Positions 52,367-63,217 of a stretch of 64,000 nt of DNA are shown here, piece by piece. The notes below the pieces were generated by a model that saw nothing but the letters and a program-made list of their open reading frames with translations, did no database searches and had not been told where the DNA came from. The DNA is taken from assembly GCA_039105265.1 (NCBI GenBank), contig JAPFFF010000018.1, forward strand, positions 806,001-870,000, read 5' to 3'. The position numbers and the translations under genes are program-made. Source of the stretch: Tritrichomonas musculus (taxonomy: Eukaryota > Parabasalia > Tritrichomonadida > Tritrichomonadidae). The stretch's first letter is position 1; every line of letters begins with the position of its first letter.

Positions 52367-54910
52367 ATAGGGGATTCAACCGTAAAAAAAGTGACACATT
52401 TTTAAAACTTCAATATTTTTTAATAAAAATATTATCATTTTGTAGATAATTTGCTAAATAATCGAGCATTAATTTTTGGAAAAAAATTGTCTATCATGTC
52501 ATGAAAGGGAATAGATTTTTTAATTGAATGCTTTTCTTATATTTTTTATTTCACATTTTAAACAAAACCCCCAACAAAACCGTTTACAATTTTTTACCTT
52601 GTTAAAAAAGTTAATTATATTTAAAGATAGCATTTGTTTGAAAGTTTATTTTTTATGGATAAGTATAAAAAACAGAGCAATAAATCTTTTTGATAGATTA
52701 TTTATTATTTATTTTCAAGGTAAAAAACAAATATACTGATTATATAATGTCAAAATTAGATTTTAAAAATGCTCTGACCAAAGTTCATTAAAGTTAATAA
52801 AGATTACATGATGATATTTTTTATATTTGACTAATTTCAACATTCAGAATTTCATGATCATCAATAATAATAATTTTGCATTCATTCAACATTCACTTAT
52901 TTATCTTCATAAATATGATTTTTCTACCTATATATAATAATAATATTCCAAAATAAATATGCAAATTATAGAAATTGAGAAATTGATATTAAAAATTTCC
53001 CAATATATGAATAAATTACGAATTTATATGATTATTATATTTTATATTCAAATAATTAATTGTTTTTTAGAATATTTAAAGATATCAAAAAAATATTAGT
53101 AAAGATAAATGAACTATCAAAAAAAACGTATATTTTATTTCGTTTTCAATACTTCACTTCATGATATTAATGAAATGTGAGTTAAAAAAATATTCGTTTC
53201 TATAAAAATACTTAAATATTTGATGCAAAGTAACAAATTTGGGCTACTTATCTTCAACTTTATAATCAGAAACTAGTTGGAAATGATTCGCATAAGGTTA
53301 TTATTCAAGATGTTCTTATTAAATTACATTTTTGCAATATTATTTTAATAATAAAGCAACATATTTGCCAAAATAATATTACAATAGCGTATAATGATAA
53401 CATAAATAAGTTAAATATATGTATTCATTTTTTGGCTAAATTTTTATTTCTTTTTCTCAGATTCAAAAATGATAGATATTTTAATGCTATATATTTCTCT
53501 AGTAAAATGATTTTCTTATTCATTGATTTATGTTTTAAAGTGATCAATATTTTTATTCGTTTTAATTAATGAAATAATGGGTTATAATTTTTTATAATGA
53601 ACTTTTTCCTCATTTAAAAGGTTAACAAAAATATAATTAACCATTTTATTATTTAAGATATGCTAAACATAAATATGTTAACCAGAAATGATTTTATTTT
53701 TAAATAAAATAAATCTCTGTATTATTCTCAAATATTTGAGCAATCGGGTATGGGTAACGTGTTTTTTGATACAACAGCTCAGAATATTTGAGTCATCGGG
53801 TATGAGTAACGTGTATTATTGAAATAAACCAAAAAATATTAATATTGGTATATATACGAAATTTTATTATATTAAAATCATTAAAATAGAATTATAAAAT
53901 AAAAATAAAAATAATAAATTAGATTATATACTAATTATTGAGTAAACACTAATAATTTGATGATATTCATTTTATTCTTTTAACATATTGCTATTTTATC
54001 TATTAAACCTTGTTTAATATCATATTTAAAATATATTTATTGAAAATAAAATGGATTTACTTAATTTTTATTTTTTTAATATTAATTTCGACACAATTAA
54101 TCAAGAAATCGTATATAACGATTGTATGAATCATATATATAACCTCAGTTTTAATAAAAATGTGCACTTACATTTCCATTTTTCCACCGATTTAAAAATG
54201 TTGGGGGTTTTTTTTAAACTCAAAAAAAATTTAAATAATAGTTTATCCAAATTCCAGTTATTTTAAACCAGATTAAAAAAGGCAGATGCATTCATATCAT
54301 TTTGTTCTAGTATTTTTTTTATTTATTTCTACGAATTGACAGTTATTTTTTTATCTTCAGATATCATATTTCACTTCTAAAAAATATAAATGCCAATGCT
54401 TTTATTAATACATTAATATTGTAAAGCCAACTTTTTGGATTATTTTTTTTAGTTTAAATAATAAAGATTAGAATTAAAATATTTTTACATTAAAAATGAT
54501 ATTATTATCACCATAAAATATCAGTTATGAATCATGAAAAAATGTGCGATATTTCTTTATAGATTTTTATAATTGTTGTTTGATATGATTTGAATCTTTT
54601 TCTAAATTCATTAATTTCAAGTATTTTATCATTGAATTATATGTTTTTGTTTATGAATTGAATAATTATTCTATTGTATTTAACATGAATTTTCTTTTTT
54701 TGGTTCATAAATTATGCATTTTTCATATAACATTTCATGCCAACTTTCTTTTATTCCCTTTCATGACCCTATAGATATTTTTTTATTATAAGATATATTT
54801 TAGAATTAATAAATAATGGAGATATTATTTTAATAATAAAATAAACAAAATAATTAATTTTTAATTTTTATTCAATTTTTTGACACTTTACAAACGGTTG
54901 AATCCCCTAT
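52367..54910. mobile_element. 2.5-kb non-autonomous element, TSD GTTACCAA
   Basis: The left end ATAGGGGATTCAACCGT (52367-52383) is inverted exactly at 54894-54910. GTTACCAA flanks both (52359-52366 and 54911-54918). If the adjoining T is included the duplication is 9 bp, which would point to MULE rather than hAT. The interior is AT-rich with stops in all frames and no readable transposase. It lies between a kinase remnant and a broken BspA gene. Confidence 0.8.
53731..53818. repeat. direct repeat, 52-bp spacing
   Basis: AATATTTGAGCAATCGGGTA continuing TGGGTAACGTGT at 53731 recurs at 53783 with three changes. It lies inside the 2.5-kb element. Confidence 0.75.
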
Positions 54911-55030
54911 GTTACCAATAATTAATTGAAAAAGTGACGGTAGGTGTAATAATTGATAACAAAATTTGAATAGTTTGAACGAAATATAAAAAAAAAAGAT
55001 AAAAAATTGTGATATGAATCATTTTTTAAA

Positions 55031-55630
55031 ATGTTCTTTCTGTTTTCAATTGCACTTGCTGAAAACATGAATCAAATGTTCAAGAATGGGAATTAGTTGG
55101 GTTTGCTTCAGGATTTGATTTTTCAAAATATGGTAAGGATAATAGTCAGCCGTTAAGCCTTGATACAGGCTTTGAAGATAAATTACCATTAACTTCAATT
55201 AATTGTAGATTTCCAAGTTCAGATTATGCTTTTACATTAATCATTCCAAATACTGTAAAAAATATTAAATCTAATGTATTTTCTAATGTTAAAAATGTTA
55301 ATATTGAGTTAACATTTGGTAATGGCATGTCAATTGAAGATGGTGCCTTTGAAGGTTGTTCGGGATTAAAATCTCTAAAGCTCCAAGGAAGCATTAAAAA
55401 AATAGGAGAAAGCGCTTTTAAAGACTGCATAGGTTTAAATTCATTATCTGAAATCGAAGTTGAAGAAATAGGTAATTATGCTTTTGCTGGATGCGCAAAC
55501 TTAAAGTAAAATTAACAATAAGCTCAAAGACAAAAATTATTGGCGATTTTGCATTTTACAAGTGTGAAGGACTAGCAGGAGATTTGGCAATTACTAAATT
55601 GATTACTAACATTATTTTTTTGTCAATCAC
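55031..55630 (+). pseudogene. BspA-like leucine-rich-repeat protein gene, frameshifted and truncated
   Basis: The ATG at 55031 opens a signal peptide (MFFLFSIALAENMNQ). A frameshift at about 55063-55086 is needed to enter the main frame, which reads EWELVGFASGFDFSKYG and on to 55509. It holds the LRR_5/BspA pattern: GAFEGCSGLKSLKLQGSIKK, then IGESAFKDCIGLNSL and IGNYAFAGCANLK. A second shift at about 55506 restores IIGDFAFYKCEGLAGDLAI before the sequence fades. BspA-like proteins are numerous surface proteins in trichomonads. This copy is dead unless the shifts are sequencing errors. Confidence 0.75.
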
Positions 55631-56108
55631 TTTTTATAAAATTGACCTGTAATATGGTGAAAAAAAAAATTCATTTCACTTTCCAATTATTTGAATACAA
55701 ATTCACTCATGATGGGAAAAGTTCATATGAAATGTTAACAATTAAAATCAATAAATTGATCATTTTATGCAGCTCAGAAAAAAAATGAAGCAAATGAAAC
55801 GATTAAAATATCATTTTAATATCATTTATTATTAATTCCTTTTTTTTGTGACAATGCTGATTACTTAACTCCAAAAAAAAAAAGCTAAAAATTCACTTTC
55901 AATGCATGTTGTTGTTGTATTGGATTTTAACAAATGAATAAATCAAATATTTTTTTTCAAACATATGATTTTGCTTTTTAAATTTCTAATAAGATGCTTC
56001 ATTCAAAGCTCATTTATGCGTAGCTTTTTGATATTAACATTTTTCAACTGAAATGGAAAAAGATTCCTAATGTTTGACATTTGAAGTGAAATTGTTGGCA
56101 ATTTATCT
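55631..56108. other. intergenic, no gene seen
   Basis: AT-rich. Any further BspA repeats are unrecognisable. Confidence 0.45.
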
Positions 56109-56855
56109 TTATAAATCATTATGGTTTTTCACTTTTGGTTGAGGTTTAATATTATTGAAATTTGAAATATGATTTGATATCTTTTTAATTCTTTCTTTAG
56201 TGTTTTTCGACACTTCTATTTCTGTTCGAAAATGAGTAGTAATATAAAAAATCAAACAAGAAAATACTAAAATGACGAAAAGGGCAAATAAAATTGGATG
56301 ATTGAAAATGAATTCAATAAACCTTTCAAATTTTGTGAGTTCAATATCATTTTTGTTTTTATCATTTTTGTTTTGAGAGTTCACTATCGATTCAAGTGCA
56401 GATTTCACTCTTTTTTCTTTTGATCGTTGCAGTGATTCTAAAATTTGGTTCATTGCATCTTCTGGATTATTACTTAAGCTTATTGTCATTTCTCGAATCT
56501 CATCAAGTTTATTAATTAAATCTTTTTTGCTTCGAATACTGTCGTTCATTTCGTAAGGTTCTTCTATTAAAATTGAATTTTGAGATTTCAGATATGAAAG
56601 GAAACGCCGTTGAACTTTTTTATATTGAAGAGAATATTGTAACTCTTTTTTCTTTTCATATATTTCGCTGATTTCTCCTATTGTAATTGCCATGAGTTGG
56701 ATATCATCAGTTATATCTGGTTCTTGCAAAGCAATTGGCTTCAAATTATCAAGTATTTTGTTGCATACTACTAAAGCTTTGTCATAATATAAATTTGCTT
56801 TAAGTCCTTGAACCTTTTTTAGTGAATTTTCATTTTGTTTGATAATTACTTCCAT
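56109..56855 (-). CDS. coiled-coil single-pass membrane protein, unknown function
   Basis: A 248-residue protein. Residues 1-165 are helical and charged, with TPR- or coiled-coil-like character (LKANLYYDKALVVCNKILDN looks like a helical repeat). A membrane span lies near 188-211 (HPILFALFVILVFSCLIFYI). A basic tail of about 37 residues ends KPQPKVKNHNDL. There is no signal peptide, so the long N-terminal part is probably cytosolic with the span acting as a C-terminal anchor, possibly on an internal membrane. Not recognised. The frame is intact and the start is the only ATG near the frame's 5' end. Confidence 0.65.
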   Translation of the reverse strand: MEVIIKQNENSLKKVQGLKANLYYDKALVVCNKILDNLKPIALQEPDITDDIQLMAITIGEISEIYEKKKELQYSLQYKKVQRRFLSYLKSQNSILIEEPYEMNDSIRSKKDLINKLDEIREMTISLSNNPEDAMNQILESLQRSKEKRVKSALESIVNSQNKNDKNKNDIELTKFERFIEFIFNHPILFALFVILVFSCLIFYITTHFRTEIEVSKNTKERIKKISNHISNFNNIKPQPKVKNHNDL

Positions 56856-57082
56856 TTCAATTAAACGATTACATGAAGGTCAATTTTGTTTAATTTAAAA
56901 ATTGAAGATTCCTTCAACAAACGGAAGATTTTTCAACTTTTAAAGAAATAAAAAAGATATATGAGTGGCGGAATATCAATTATCTCAATAATATATTTAA
57001 ATAACATAATAAAAAACAAAAACAGAAAAATCGTAATATTATATGTGGTATTCTAATAACGCAAATATAATATTAAAAAATG

Positions 57083-58168
57083 TTATGTAAATCTATCTTC
57101 AAGAACAGGGAAAGGTCTATGACTTGGCATTTCTAATTCAGGATCGAAGATTTCATCAAAGCAAGGATGTTTTAAGCATTCTGCAGCAGTTGGTCTTTGA
57201 GATGGGTTATAGACGAATATTGATTTGAGTAAGTCGAGTATATCTGGTGGAGTGTGTCGAGGTAAAATATCTTCAAGGTTTGTTGGTTCAATATCAGGAA
57301 CATCTTGACTCGATTTCCCATGTTGAAATGAATTCATATCTTCTTCAGAAGGACGACCAATTACTTTCACAATTTCGTGAAGTTGACCGATGGATGATCC
57401 ACCTGCGAAAATAGGCATTCCAGCCATCAGCATCTCTGCAACACAACATCCAGCAGCCCATACATCTATTGCTGTTGTGTAATAAATGCAGTCAAAAATT
57501 AATTCTGGGGCTCGATAATAACGAGAGGCAATATATGATACACTTTGTTCATTAGGCTTAAGCATTTTGGCACTTCCAAGATCACATATTTTGAGTTCAC
57601 CGGAATCAGGATCAACAAGCATATTTTGCGGTTTCAAATCTCGATGTGTAATTCCGATTGAGTGTAAATATTTTAAGCCAGCAAACATTTGATATGAAAA
57701 GAGTTTGACATAAAGAATTGGAGGATATTTTCGTTCCTTTCTGTAGTTCATGTCAAATTGATGAAGAGACATAGGAAGGTAATCCATCACTAAATTTAAG
57801 TATATTTCTTTTGGTTTCCTCCCAGCTGTTTTAAATGAATTTCGAAGCCCAATTACATAACGGTTATGAACAGTTTGCATTGTTTCAAGCTCACGATTTT
57901 TATATCTTGGATCAAGTAAAACCTTTTTTACTGCTACAAGTGATCCTTCACTATCCCTTGCGCAATAAACAACGCCAAAAGCGCCTTGTCCAACGATTTT
58001 AACTGGCTTATATTCTAATTGGGGAGAACGCTGATTAATTATAGATTGCTTTGAATTAAGTTTGTGTTGATCTGATCTCTTGGTGCGCGATGAAATTGTG
58101 AGGTTTGAATGAAGACGAAGGGTAGAAAGTCTATTTTTATCAGATCGATATGTTGATTTTGGAGGCAT
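57083..58168 (-). CDS. glycogen synthase kinase 3 (GSK3/shaggy) family kinase
   Basis: A 361-residue protein. The basic Ser/Thr-rich N terminus (1-50) is followed by the kinase domain: GQGAFGVVY, K81, the GSK3-specific LLDPRYKNRELETM with priming-phosphate residue R88, HRDLKPQN (175-182), DLGSAK (196-201; Leu replaces Phe of DFG) and the activation loop SVSYIASRYYRAPELIF with Tyr212 as autophosphorylation site. R88, R176 and K201 reproduce the primed-substrate pocket. The DLG variant is not expected to abolish activity. It phosphorylates primed Ser/Thr substrates in cytosol or nucleus; the trichomonad pathway is unknown. The C-terminal lobe is complete, including the RPTAAECLKHPCFDEI end motif. 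The length is slightly shorter than metazoan GSK3. Confidence 0.92.
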   Translation of the reverse strand: MPPKSTYRSDKNRLSTLRLHSNLTISSRTKRSDQHKLNSKQSIINQRSPQLEYKPVKIVGQGAFGVVYCARDSEGSLVAVKKVLLDPRYKNRELETMQTVHNRYVIGLRNSFKTAGRKPKEIYLNLVMDYLPMSLHQFDMNYRKERKYPPILYVKLFSYQMFAGLKYLHSIGITHRDLKPQNMLVDPDSGELKICDLGSAKMLKPNEQSVSYIASRYYRAPELIFDCIYYTTAIDVWAAGCCVAEMLMAGMPIFAGGSSIGQLHEIVKVIGRPSEEDMNSFQHGKSSQDVPDIEPTNLEDILPRHTPPDILDLLKSIFVYNPSQRPTAAECLKHPCFDEIFDPELEMPSHRPFPVLEDRFT

Positions 58169-59430
58169 AAATTATCAATCTCTTTTGTTAACGTTTTTTT
58201 ATGAACTTTTTCAATATTTATTTTCAATATTAATTATTATTGAATAAGCTCATAGAATATTATTTTCAATATTTATTTTTAAAAATAAATTCAATTTTAA
58301 ATTCAAAATTTTTATTTAGAAAAAATAAAATTTTCTTGAATATCATCAATATAATATATTGAAAATTATTATTATATTTCAAAGCTATATACAAATAATG
58401 TAAATAATAAATCATTTAAGAAATAACCTCAAGAAGCGTAATAAAAACACTTTTTTTAATGATTTATGGAATAAATAATGAATATTTTAATTTTAAAGAT
58501 ATAATAAATGAATATTAATTATATGTAATATTGATTTAAAATTTATTAATTAAAAAGAATATTTAATTTTTAAGATATTAATATATTTCAATCAAAAAAA
58601 ATTTGAGGGAGTCTACCCCTTTTTTATGGACTCAAAAGCCTAGCTTAGAGATATTTCAAAAGATTTTATTATATTTTGATATAATTTTATTTTTTTTTGA
58701 AAGTTTCTCAGAATATACTTCCACCTTATTGAATACATTTCCTATTTTTTTTATTTAGGTTATCAATTTTAATAAAAATTTGAAATGCATTCAATAAAAA
58801 ATTAATGCATTATAAAAGCAACATTCAAGTGGAAAATAATTTATTTTAAATTTATTTAAATTTTTTCTCTCTAAAAACTTATTATATTTTCAATTTGAAA
58901 TTTTGATAAACACTCAAAAGGTATAAAATACGATACAAATAAAATACTATTTATAAAAAAAACTCCTAATAATTAAAACATTTTTAGTCCAATATTAAAG
59001 ATAAAATAAAAATGTAAAAATCGATTCAAAAATCCGATCATGTTAAAAAATTTGATTGCTAAGTATGTGGTTATACTAAGCTTATATAAAAATTATTTTA
59101 AACATTTTTAAATTTAAATCACTACATAAAATATATATAAGAAATATCTAATTACTTTACGAAATATCATTTTTAAAAAATAGATATTTTTAATTTATGG
59201 CAATTATTCAAATTAAAATTTCATAAAACGTTTTCAAATAATGAATTCATTTAAAAAAACGTACTTCATCCATTTTTATTAGAACATTAATATATCATTA
59301 ATTATTATGTAAAAAATTTGAATATATATATTATTTTTTTCGGAATTTCAAATACAAAAGATTTCAAACGGATTTAATTGAAATTTAGTGAAATGATTAA
59401 ATCAATTGATTCAAATAATAAACTGCAAAA
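58169..59430. other. intergenic, no gene seen
   Basis: 1.26 kb of very AT-rich sequence between divergent genes. No paired ends, arrays or RNA gene recognised. Confidence 0.5.
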
Positions 59431-59435
59431 TCATA
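59431..59435 (+). promoter_or_regulatory. putative initiator
   Basis: TCATA, 12 bases before the ATG at 59443, fits TCA-Y-W. Confidence 0.35.
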
Positions 59436-59442
59436 ATTTTTA

Positions 59443-59676
59443 ATGTCAGAAGTCGTAAGCGCTTTTGATGGTTTACCAAAGGTTGTGAAAATCATTCTTG
59501 CTATTCCATTTCTTGACATATTATGGGTTATCTACCGAATTTGCAGGAGTGTTAGTCATAAGAAAGTTTTATTCATTGTTTGCGGCATTCTCTTATTGGT
59601 GTTTGGAATACCGTTCCTGTGGCTGATAGATATAATCACGCTGATTATTCAAGATAAAGTTCTTTGGTGTGATTAG
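59443..59676 (+). CDS. small two-span membrane protein, bacterial-like
   Basis: A 77-residue protein. MSEVVSAFDGLPKVVK is followed by a hydrophobic span near 17-33 (IILAIPFLDILWVIYRI), a short basic loop (RSVSHKK) and a second span near 43-70 (VLFIVCGILLLVFGIPFLWL then IDIITLII). The pattern LPKxxKIILAxPxLDIxWxIYR and the GIPxLWLIDIITL ending resemble small uncharacterised membrane proteins I associate with gut Firmicutes and Bacteroidetes. That points to lateral transfer, but it rests on memory of sequence style and not on a search. The composition is less AT-rich than the flanks, and an Inr-like TCATA precedes it, so it looks domesticated. The function is unknown. Confidence 0.65.
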   Translation: MSEVVSAFDGLPKVVKIILAIPFLDILWVIYRICRSVSHKKVLFIVCGILLLVFGIPFLWLIDIITLIIQDKVLWCD

Positions 59677-60181
59677 TATTTGGTTTATCATTTTTTTATT
59701 TATTATTGGTTTCAGTTTTAATTTTTTAAATAAAACATACATGGATTTAAGCATTTTTAATCAAAGTTGTCTATTTTTTTTTTTTTTTTTTTATATTTTT
59801 GATGATTTAAAAATACGTTACAATTAACATTAAATAAACGTTTTTTTTTTAAAAAAGATATCAAAACAAATTGAACAAACAAACGATTTATTATTTTAAA
59901 AATATAAATACAGATCGAAATTCATATATAAATTTGAATTAGAACGAATATGATCCTTTGAAAAATTTGGAGATATTCATTGAAAAGTTGATGGTAAAGC
60001 TTATAAATTTGAATTGATAATTGAAACGAAATTGAAAAAAAAATTTCGAATAAAAAATATATATCATTTTTGATATGTAACATTACAAAATAATTTTTTG
60101 CCCATTCCTATACTTGTTCATTAATCTTTCTTTTGGAGAATAATAAATTGGTTTTCTGAAAAAGAATATTCAAAGTTGATT
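59677..60181. other. intergenic, no gene seen
   Basis: AT-rich convergent spacer with a T run at about 59773-59792. Confidence 0.5.
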
Positions 60182-60757
60182 TTAACAACATTTTCCATCT
60201 TCATTTGATCTTTCTTGACAGGTGACATGCTCGGTCTGATTTTGATTAGATCTAACAAGTGACGAAATCAATTCTGAAAAAATATCTTGAATACCTTGGC
60301 CAGTTTTGGCTGACGTTTCAATGTACGAACACCCGTGATTTTCAGCCCATTTTTTAGCTTCTGGAACAAGAATTATTCTATTTGGAAGATCTGATTTATT
60401 CCCAACGACTACAAGAATAGACTCATCACCACTAATAGATCTAAAAGATTTCACCCATTCATCGAGAGCTTCAAATGAATCTCTGTTGGTTAAATCAAAA
60501 ACGAGAATCGCACCTGCGGCTCCTCTGTAATACATTGGAGCAAGGGAACGGTATTGTTCTTGTCCAGCTGTGTCCCAAAGTTGAATTTCGATCACTTGGT
60601 TTTCATAAACTTCAGAATATGAGTCATAAAAACCTCCAACAGTTTGGGTTTCATTTGAATCAAATGTACCTCTGATAAATTTGTTTATAATACATGTTTT
60701 CCCAACGCATGTGTTTCCAATTACAATTACACGATATGTTTGTCTTGAATTTGTCAT
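60182..60757 (-). CDS. Rab-family small GTPase
   Basis: A 191-residue protein with all GTPase boxes: G1 GNTCVGKT (14-21), a switch I Thr in TVGGFYDS, G3 WDTAGQE (61-67), G4 NKSD (120-123) and G5 ETSAK (147-151). RabF-type motifs (RSLAPMYYRGAAGAILVFDL) mark it as a Rab. It ends KCC, two cysteines for geranylgeranylation and membrane anchoring. It would cycle between GDP and GTP to direct vesicle traffic. The switch I and YYRGA sequences suggest a Rab5/Rab21-like endocytic member, but the trichomonad Rab family is very large and I leave the subtype open. TCACA lies 18 bases upstream on the coding strand (60775-60779), a candidate initiator. Confidence 0.93.
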   Translation of the reverse strand: MTNSRQTYRVIVIGNTCVGKTCIINKFIRGTFDSNETQTVGGFYDSYSEVYENQVIEIQLWDTAGQEQYRSLAPMYYRGAAGAILVFDLTNRDSFEALDEWVKSFRSISGDESILVVVGNKSDLPNRIILVPEAKKWAENHGCSYIETSAKTGQGIQDIFSELISSLVRSNQNQTEHVTCQERSNEDGKCC

Positions 60758-61000
60758 TTACAATAGATGTGTAATGTGAACAAATTTTGAATATATTGTA
60801 AATTCTCCATTCATTCAAAATCTCAACTTTTTCAATTACTTTTCTGAAATAAAATTTATATTTGCAGTAATTCTTATATAAACATACAAAAATTTGATTT
60901 TTGGAACAAAAATTAGAGGTTAACTCAATTTCCAAAACATTTGTAAGAATGATAGACCAATAATTTATCATTAAATATCTTTAAAATTCAATTGCATGAA

Positions 61001-61072
61001 GGGTGGCTAGCTCAGTGGTAGAGCGCATCATTCGCATTGATGAGGCCAGGGGTCCGATTCCCCTGTCATCCA
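61001..61072 (+). tRNA. tRNA-Ala (anticodon CGC)
   Basis: A full cloverleaf: acceptor GGGTGGC/GTCATCC with two G-T wobbles, D stem GCTC/GAGC, anticodon stem CATCA/TGATG with loop TTCGCAT (anticodon CGC at 61033-61035, reading GCG), T stem AGGGG/CCCCT with loop TCCGATT, and discriminator A. No intron and no encoded CCA. Internal A-box (TGGCTAGCTCAGTGG) and B-box (GGTCCGATTCC) promoters are present; the B box has C where T is usual in TTCGA. A run of T directly after position 61072 is a pol III terminator. Confidence 0.95.
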
Positions 61073-61084
61073 TTTTTTTTTTCT
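61073..61084 (+). terminator. RNA polymerase III terminator of tRNA-Ala
   Basis: An uninterrupted run of ten T begins immediately after the discriminator base. Confidence 0.7.
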
Positions 61085-61216
61085 CTTTCAACAAGTGAGA
61101 TATTTGTAAAAAATTCAAAAAAGATAATGAAAGATACGAGATTTTACAACGGGAAAAGTGAAAATAAAAATATGTAATCCAAAAAAATGATTGGTTAAAA
61201 AAAATATTTATTCAAT

Positions 61217-63217
61217 TTATTCACCAGAAGATGTCGTGTCAACATCACTAACTTGCTTGCTATCATCGTCATCATTATCATCATCATCATCATCGCTGTC
61301 ATCATTATTATTACCTTTGGAATTTTTTGGTGGAATAGTTGACTTATTCTTAATATCTTCTTTTTGAGACATTTGTCTCTTAACCAAATTATAGTAATAT
61401 CCACCAAGCTTTACCAAAGAATCATGGTTTCCAACTTCTTTAATTTCACCTGCATCGAAAACATAAATAATATTGGCATTTCTAATTGTTGATAAACGAT
61501 GTGCAACAACAACCGCTGTTCGACCTTCCATAACTTTATCAAGGGCTTTTTGAACTTTCTTTTCACTAGCTGCATCTAAAGCAGAAGTAGCTTCATCTGT
61601 AATTAAAATGACAGGATTTCTAATAACGGCACGTGCAATAGCAATACGTTGCCTCTGACCACCTGAAAGTGCAGCACCTCTGTCACCAACTTGTTGATCG
61701 AAGCCATGATCAAGCTTTTCGATGAAGTGACGTGCAGATGATATATCAGCAGCTGCATATACTTCTTCATCAGTGGCATCTGGTGCACCATATTTGATGT
61801 TTTCTTTAATTGACATTTGGAAGAGTGATGGTTCTTGACCAACAAGACCAATAACATGGTGAAGCCATCTTGGATCAAGAGTACGAATATCTTCACCATC
61901 AAGAAGAACAAGTCCTTCTTCTGCATCATAATAACGTTCAAGAAGTTGAACTGATGTTGATTTACCAGAACCAGAGTGACCAACAAGAGCTCCCATATTG
62001 CCAGGCTTAATTTCGAAAGAAACATTGTTGAGTACATAAACATCACGAGTGGGATACTTGAATGAAACATTCTTGAATTCAATGTGTCCTTTGAAGTTTT
62101 CAAGCTTCTTTCCTCCTTCAAATGGAATTGTTGGAACGTGTTGAGAAAGTTTAAGCATACGGGCACCTGATGAAATTGCTTTTTGTTCACCTTGCATTGA
62201 GCTCATAAGTTGAACGATACCCATACAGCCAAACATTGTAAAACCGAAAACAGAGAAAAGATCACCAACAGCTAATTCATTTTTGTCGACCAATGTTGAA
62301 CCATAGTAAAGAATAAGGATTGTGAAACCCCAAATGATTAATTGAATGCAAACAACTAAAATCAAGACGTATCCTCCCATTTTTTCTTCAGCTTTTGCAG
62401 ATTTCTTTGTAGCATCAAGGAAACGATCACAATCCATGTCTTCTCTGTTGCATCCTTTGACTGTTCTAATTGCAGATAAAGTTTCTTCAGCAATTGTCAT
62501 AGACTGAGCAACAAATTTAAATTTAATCATGGCCTGCTTGATAATACCTGGAATACAACAGGCAGTAACAATAAACATTAATGGAACTGTACAGAGTGAT
62601 ATAAGAGCGAGCTTCCATGATTTTGTGAATGCCATAATAACACCCATTAAGAATTGACCAACATTTTGAAATTGTGTTCCTTTGATTTGACCAAATGCAT
62701 TTTCAACATCTTGAGCATCTTCACTTAACACGGTTAAAATGCTACCAATTGGATGAATATCGAAAAATGTGACTTCACTTCTCATCATGTTTGTGAAAAG
62801 ATCTCGTTTTAGTCTGTTTGAAAGCTTTGAACCAATTCTGACCCAAAAGAATGAATCAAAGAATCTACAAACACCACTTGCCACAGCAACACCAATCATT
62901 TTTAGAACTGCATGTAAGATATCTTTCATAGGATCTTTAGGATCATTATTTTCTAAACTTTCAATTAAATAAACTGATAAAGGAGTAATGATATCTCCGA
63001 AAAGAAGGAAGGTAAAAATTGGAATAGCTCCAAAAGCGAAGGATGGGAATATTGCAACAATAGCCATCCAATCAGAAAAAACGTATTTATAAATTTGGAG
63101 TCTAGCCTTTGACTTTTCATCATCAGCGACTTGAACTTCTGATTTTAATGAAGATGAATGAACACTCGATGAGTCCTGCCGAGAATATTCCGAGGAATTT
63201 CTTTGACGAGTTGACAT
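61217..63217 (-). CDS. ABCB-type ABC half transporter
   Basis: A 666-residue protein. A cytosolic Ser-rich N terminus of about 45 residues leads into a six-span exporter membrane domain (about 50-350; spans such as AIVAIFPSFAFGAIPIFTFL). One nucleotide-binding domain follows: Walker A GHSGSGKST near 411, Q-loop GLVGQEPSLF, signature LSGGQRQRIAIARA near 518, Walker B VILITDEATSALD near 540 and H-loop AHRLSTIR. All ATPase residues are present. A half transporter must dimerise; the sequence is MDR/TAP-like, so it exports lipids, peptides or drugs across plasma or organelle membrane. The substrate is unknown. The tail is strikingly acidic (SDDDDDDNDDDDS). TCATT lies 7-11 bases upstream on the coding strand (63224-63228). 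Confidence 0.93.
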   Translation of the reverse strand: MSTRQRNSSEYSRQDSSSVHSSSLKSEVQVADDEKSKARLQIYKYVFSDWMAIVAIFPSFAFGAIPIFTFLLFGDIITPLSVYLIESLENNDPKDPMKDILHAVLKMIGVAVASGVCRFFDSFFWVRIGSKLSNRLKRDLFTNMMRSEVTFFDIHPIGSILTVLSEDAQDVENAFGQIKGTQFQNVGQFLMGVIMAFTKSWKLALISLCTVPLMFIVTACCIPGIIKQAMIKFKFVAQSMTIAEETLSAIRTVKGCNREDMDCDRFLDATKKSAKAEEKMGGYVLILVVCIQLIIWGFTILILYYGSTLVDKNELAVGDLFSVFGFTMFGCMGIVQLMSSMQGEQKAISSGARMLKLSQHVPTIPFEGGKKLENFKGHIEFKNVSFKYPTRDVYVLNNVSFEIKPGNMGALVGHSGSGKSTSVQLLERYYDAEEGLVLLDGEDIRTLDPRWLHHVIGLVGQEPSLFQMSIKENIKYGAPDATDEEVYAAADISSARHFIEKLDHGFDQQVGDRGAALSGGQRQRIAIARAVIRNPVILITDEATSALDAASEKKVQKALDKVMEGRTAVVVAHRLSTIRNANIIYVFDAGEIKEVGNHDSLVKLGGYYYNLVKRQMSQKEDIKNKSTIPPKNSKGNNNDDSDDDDDDNDDDDSKQVSDVDTTSSGE

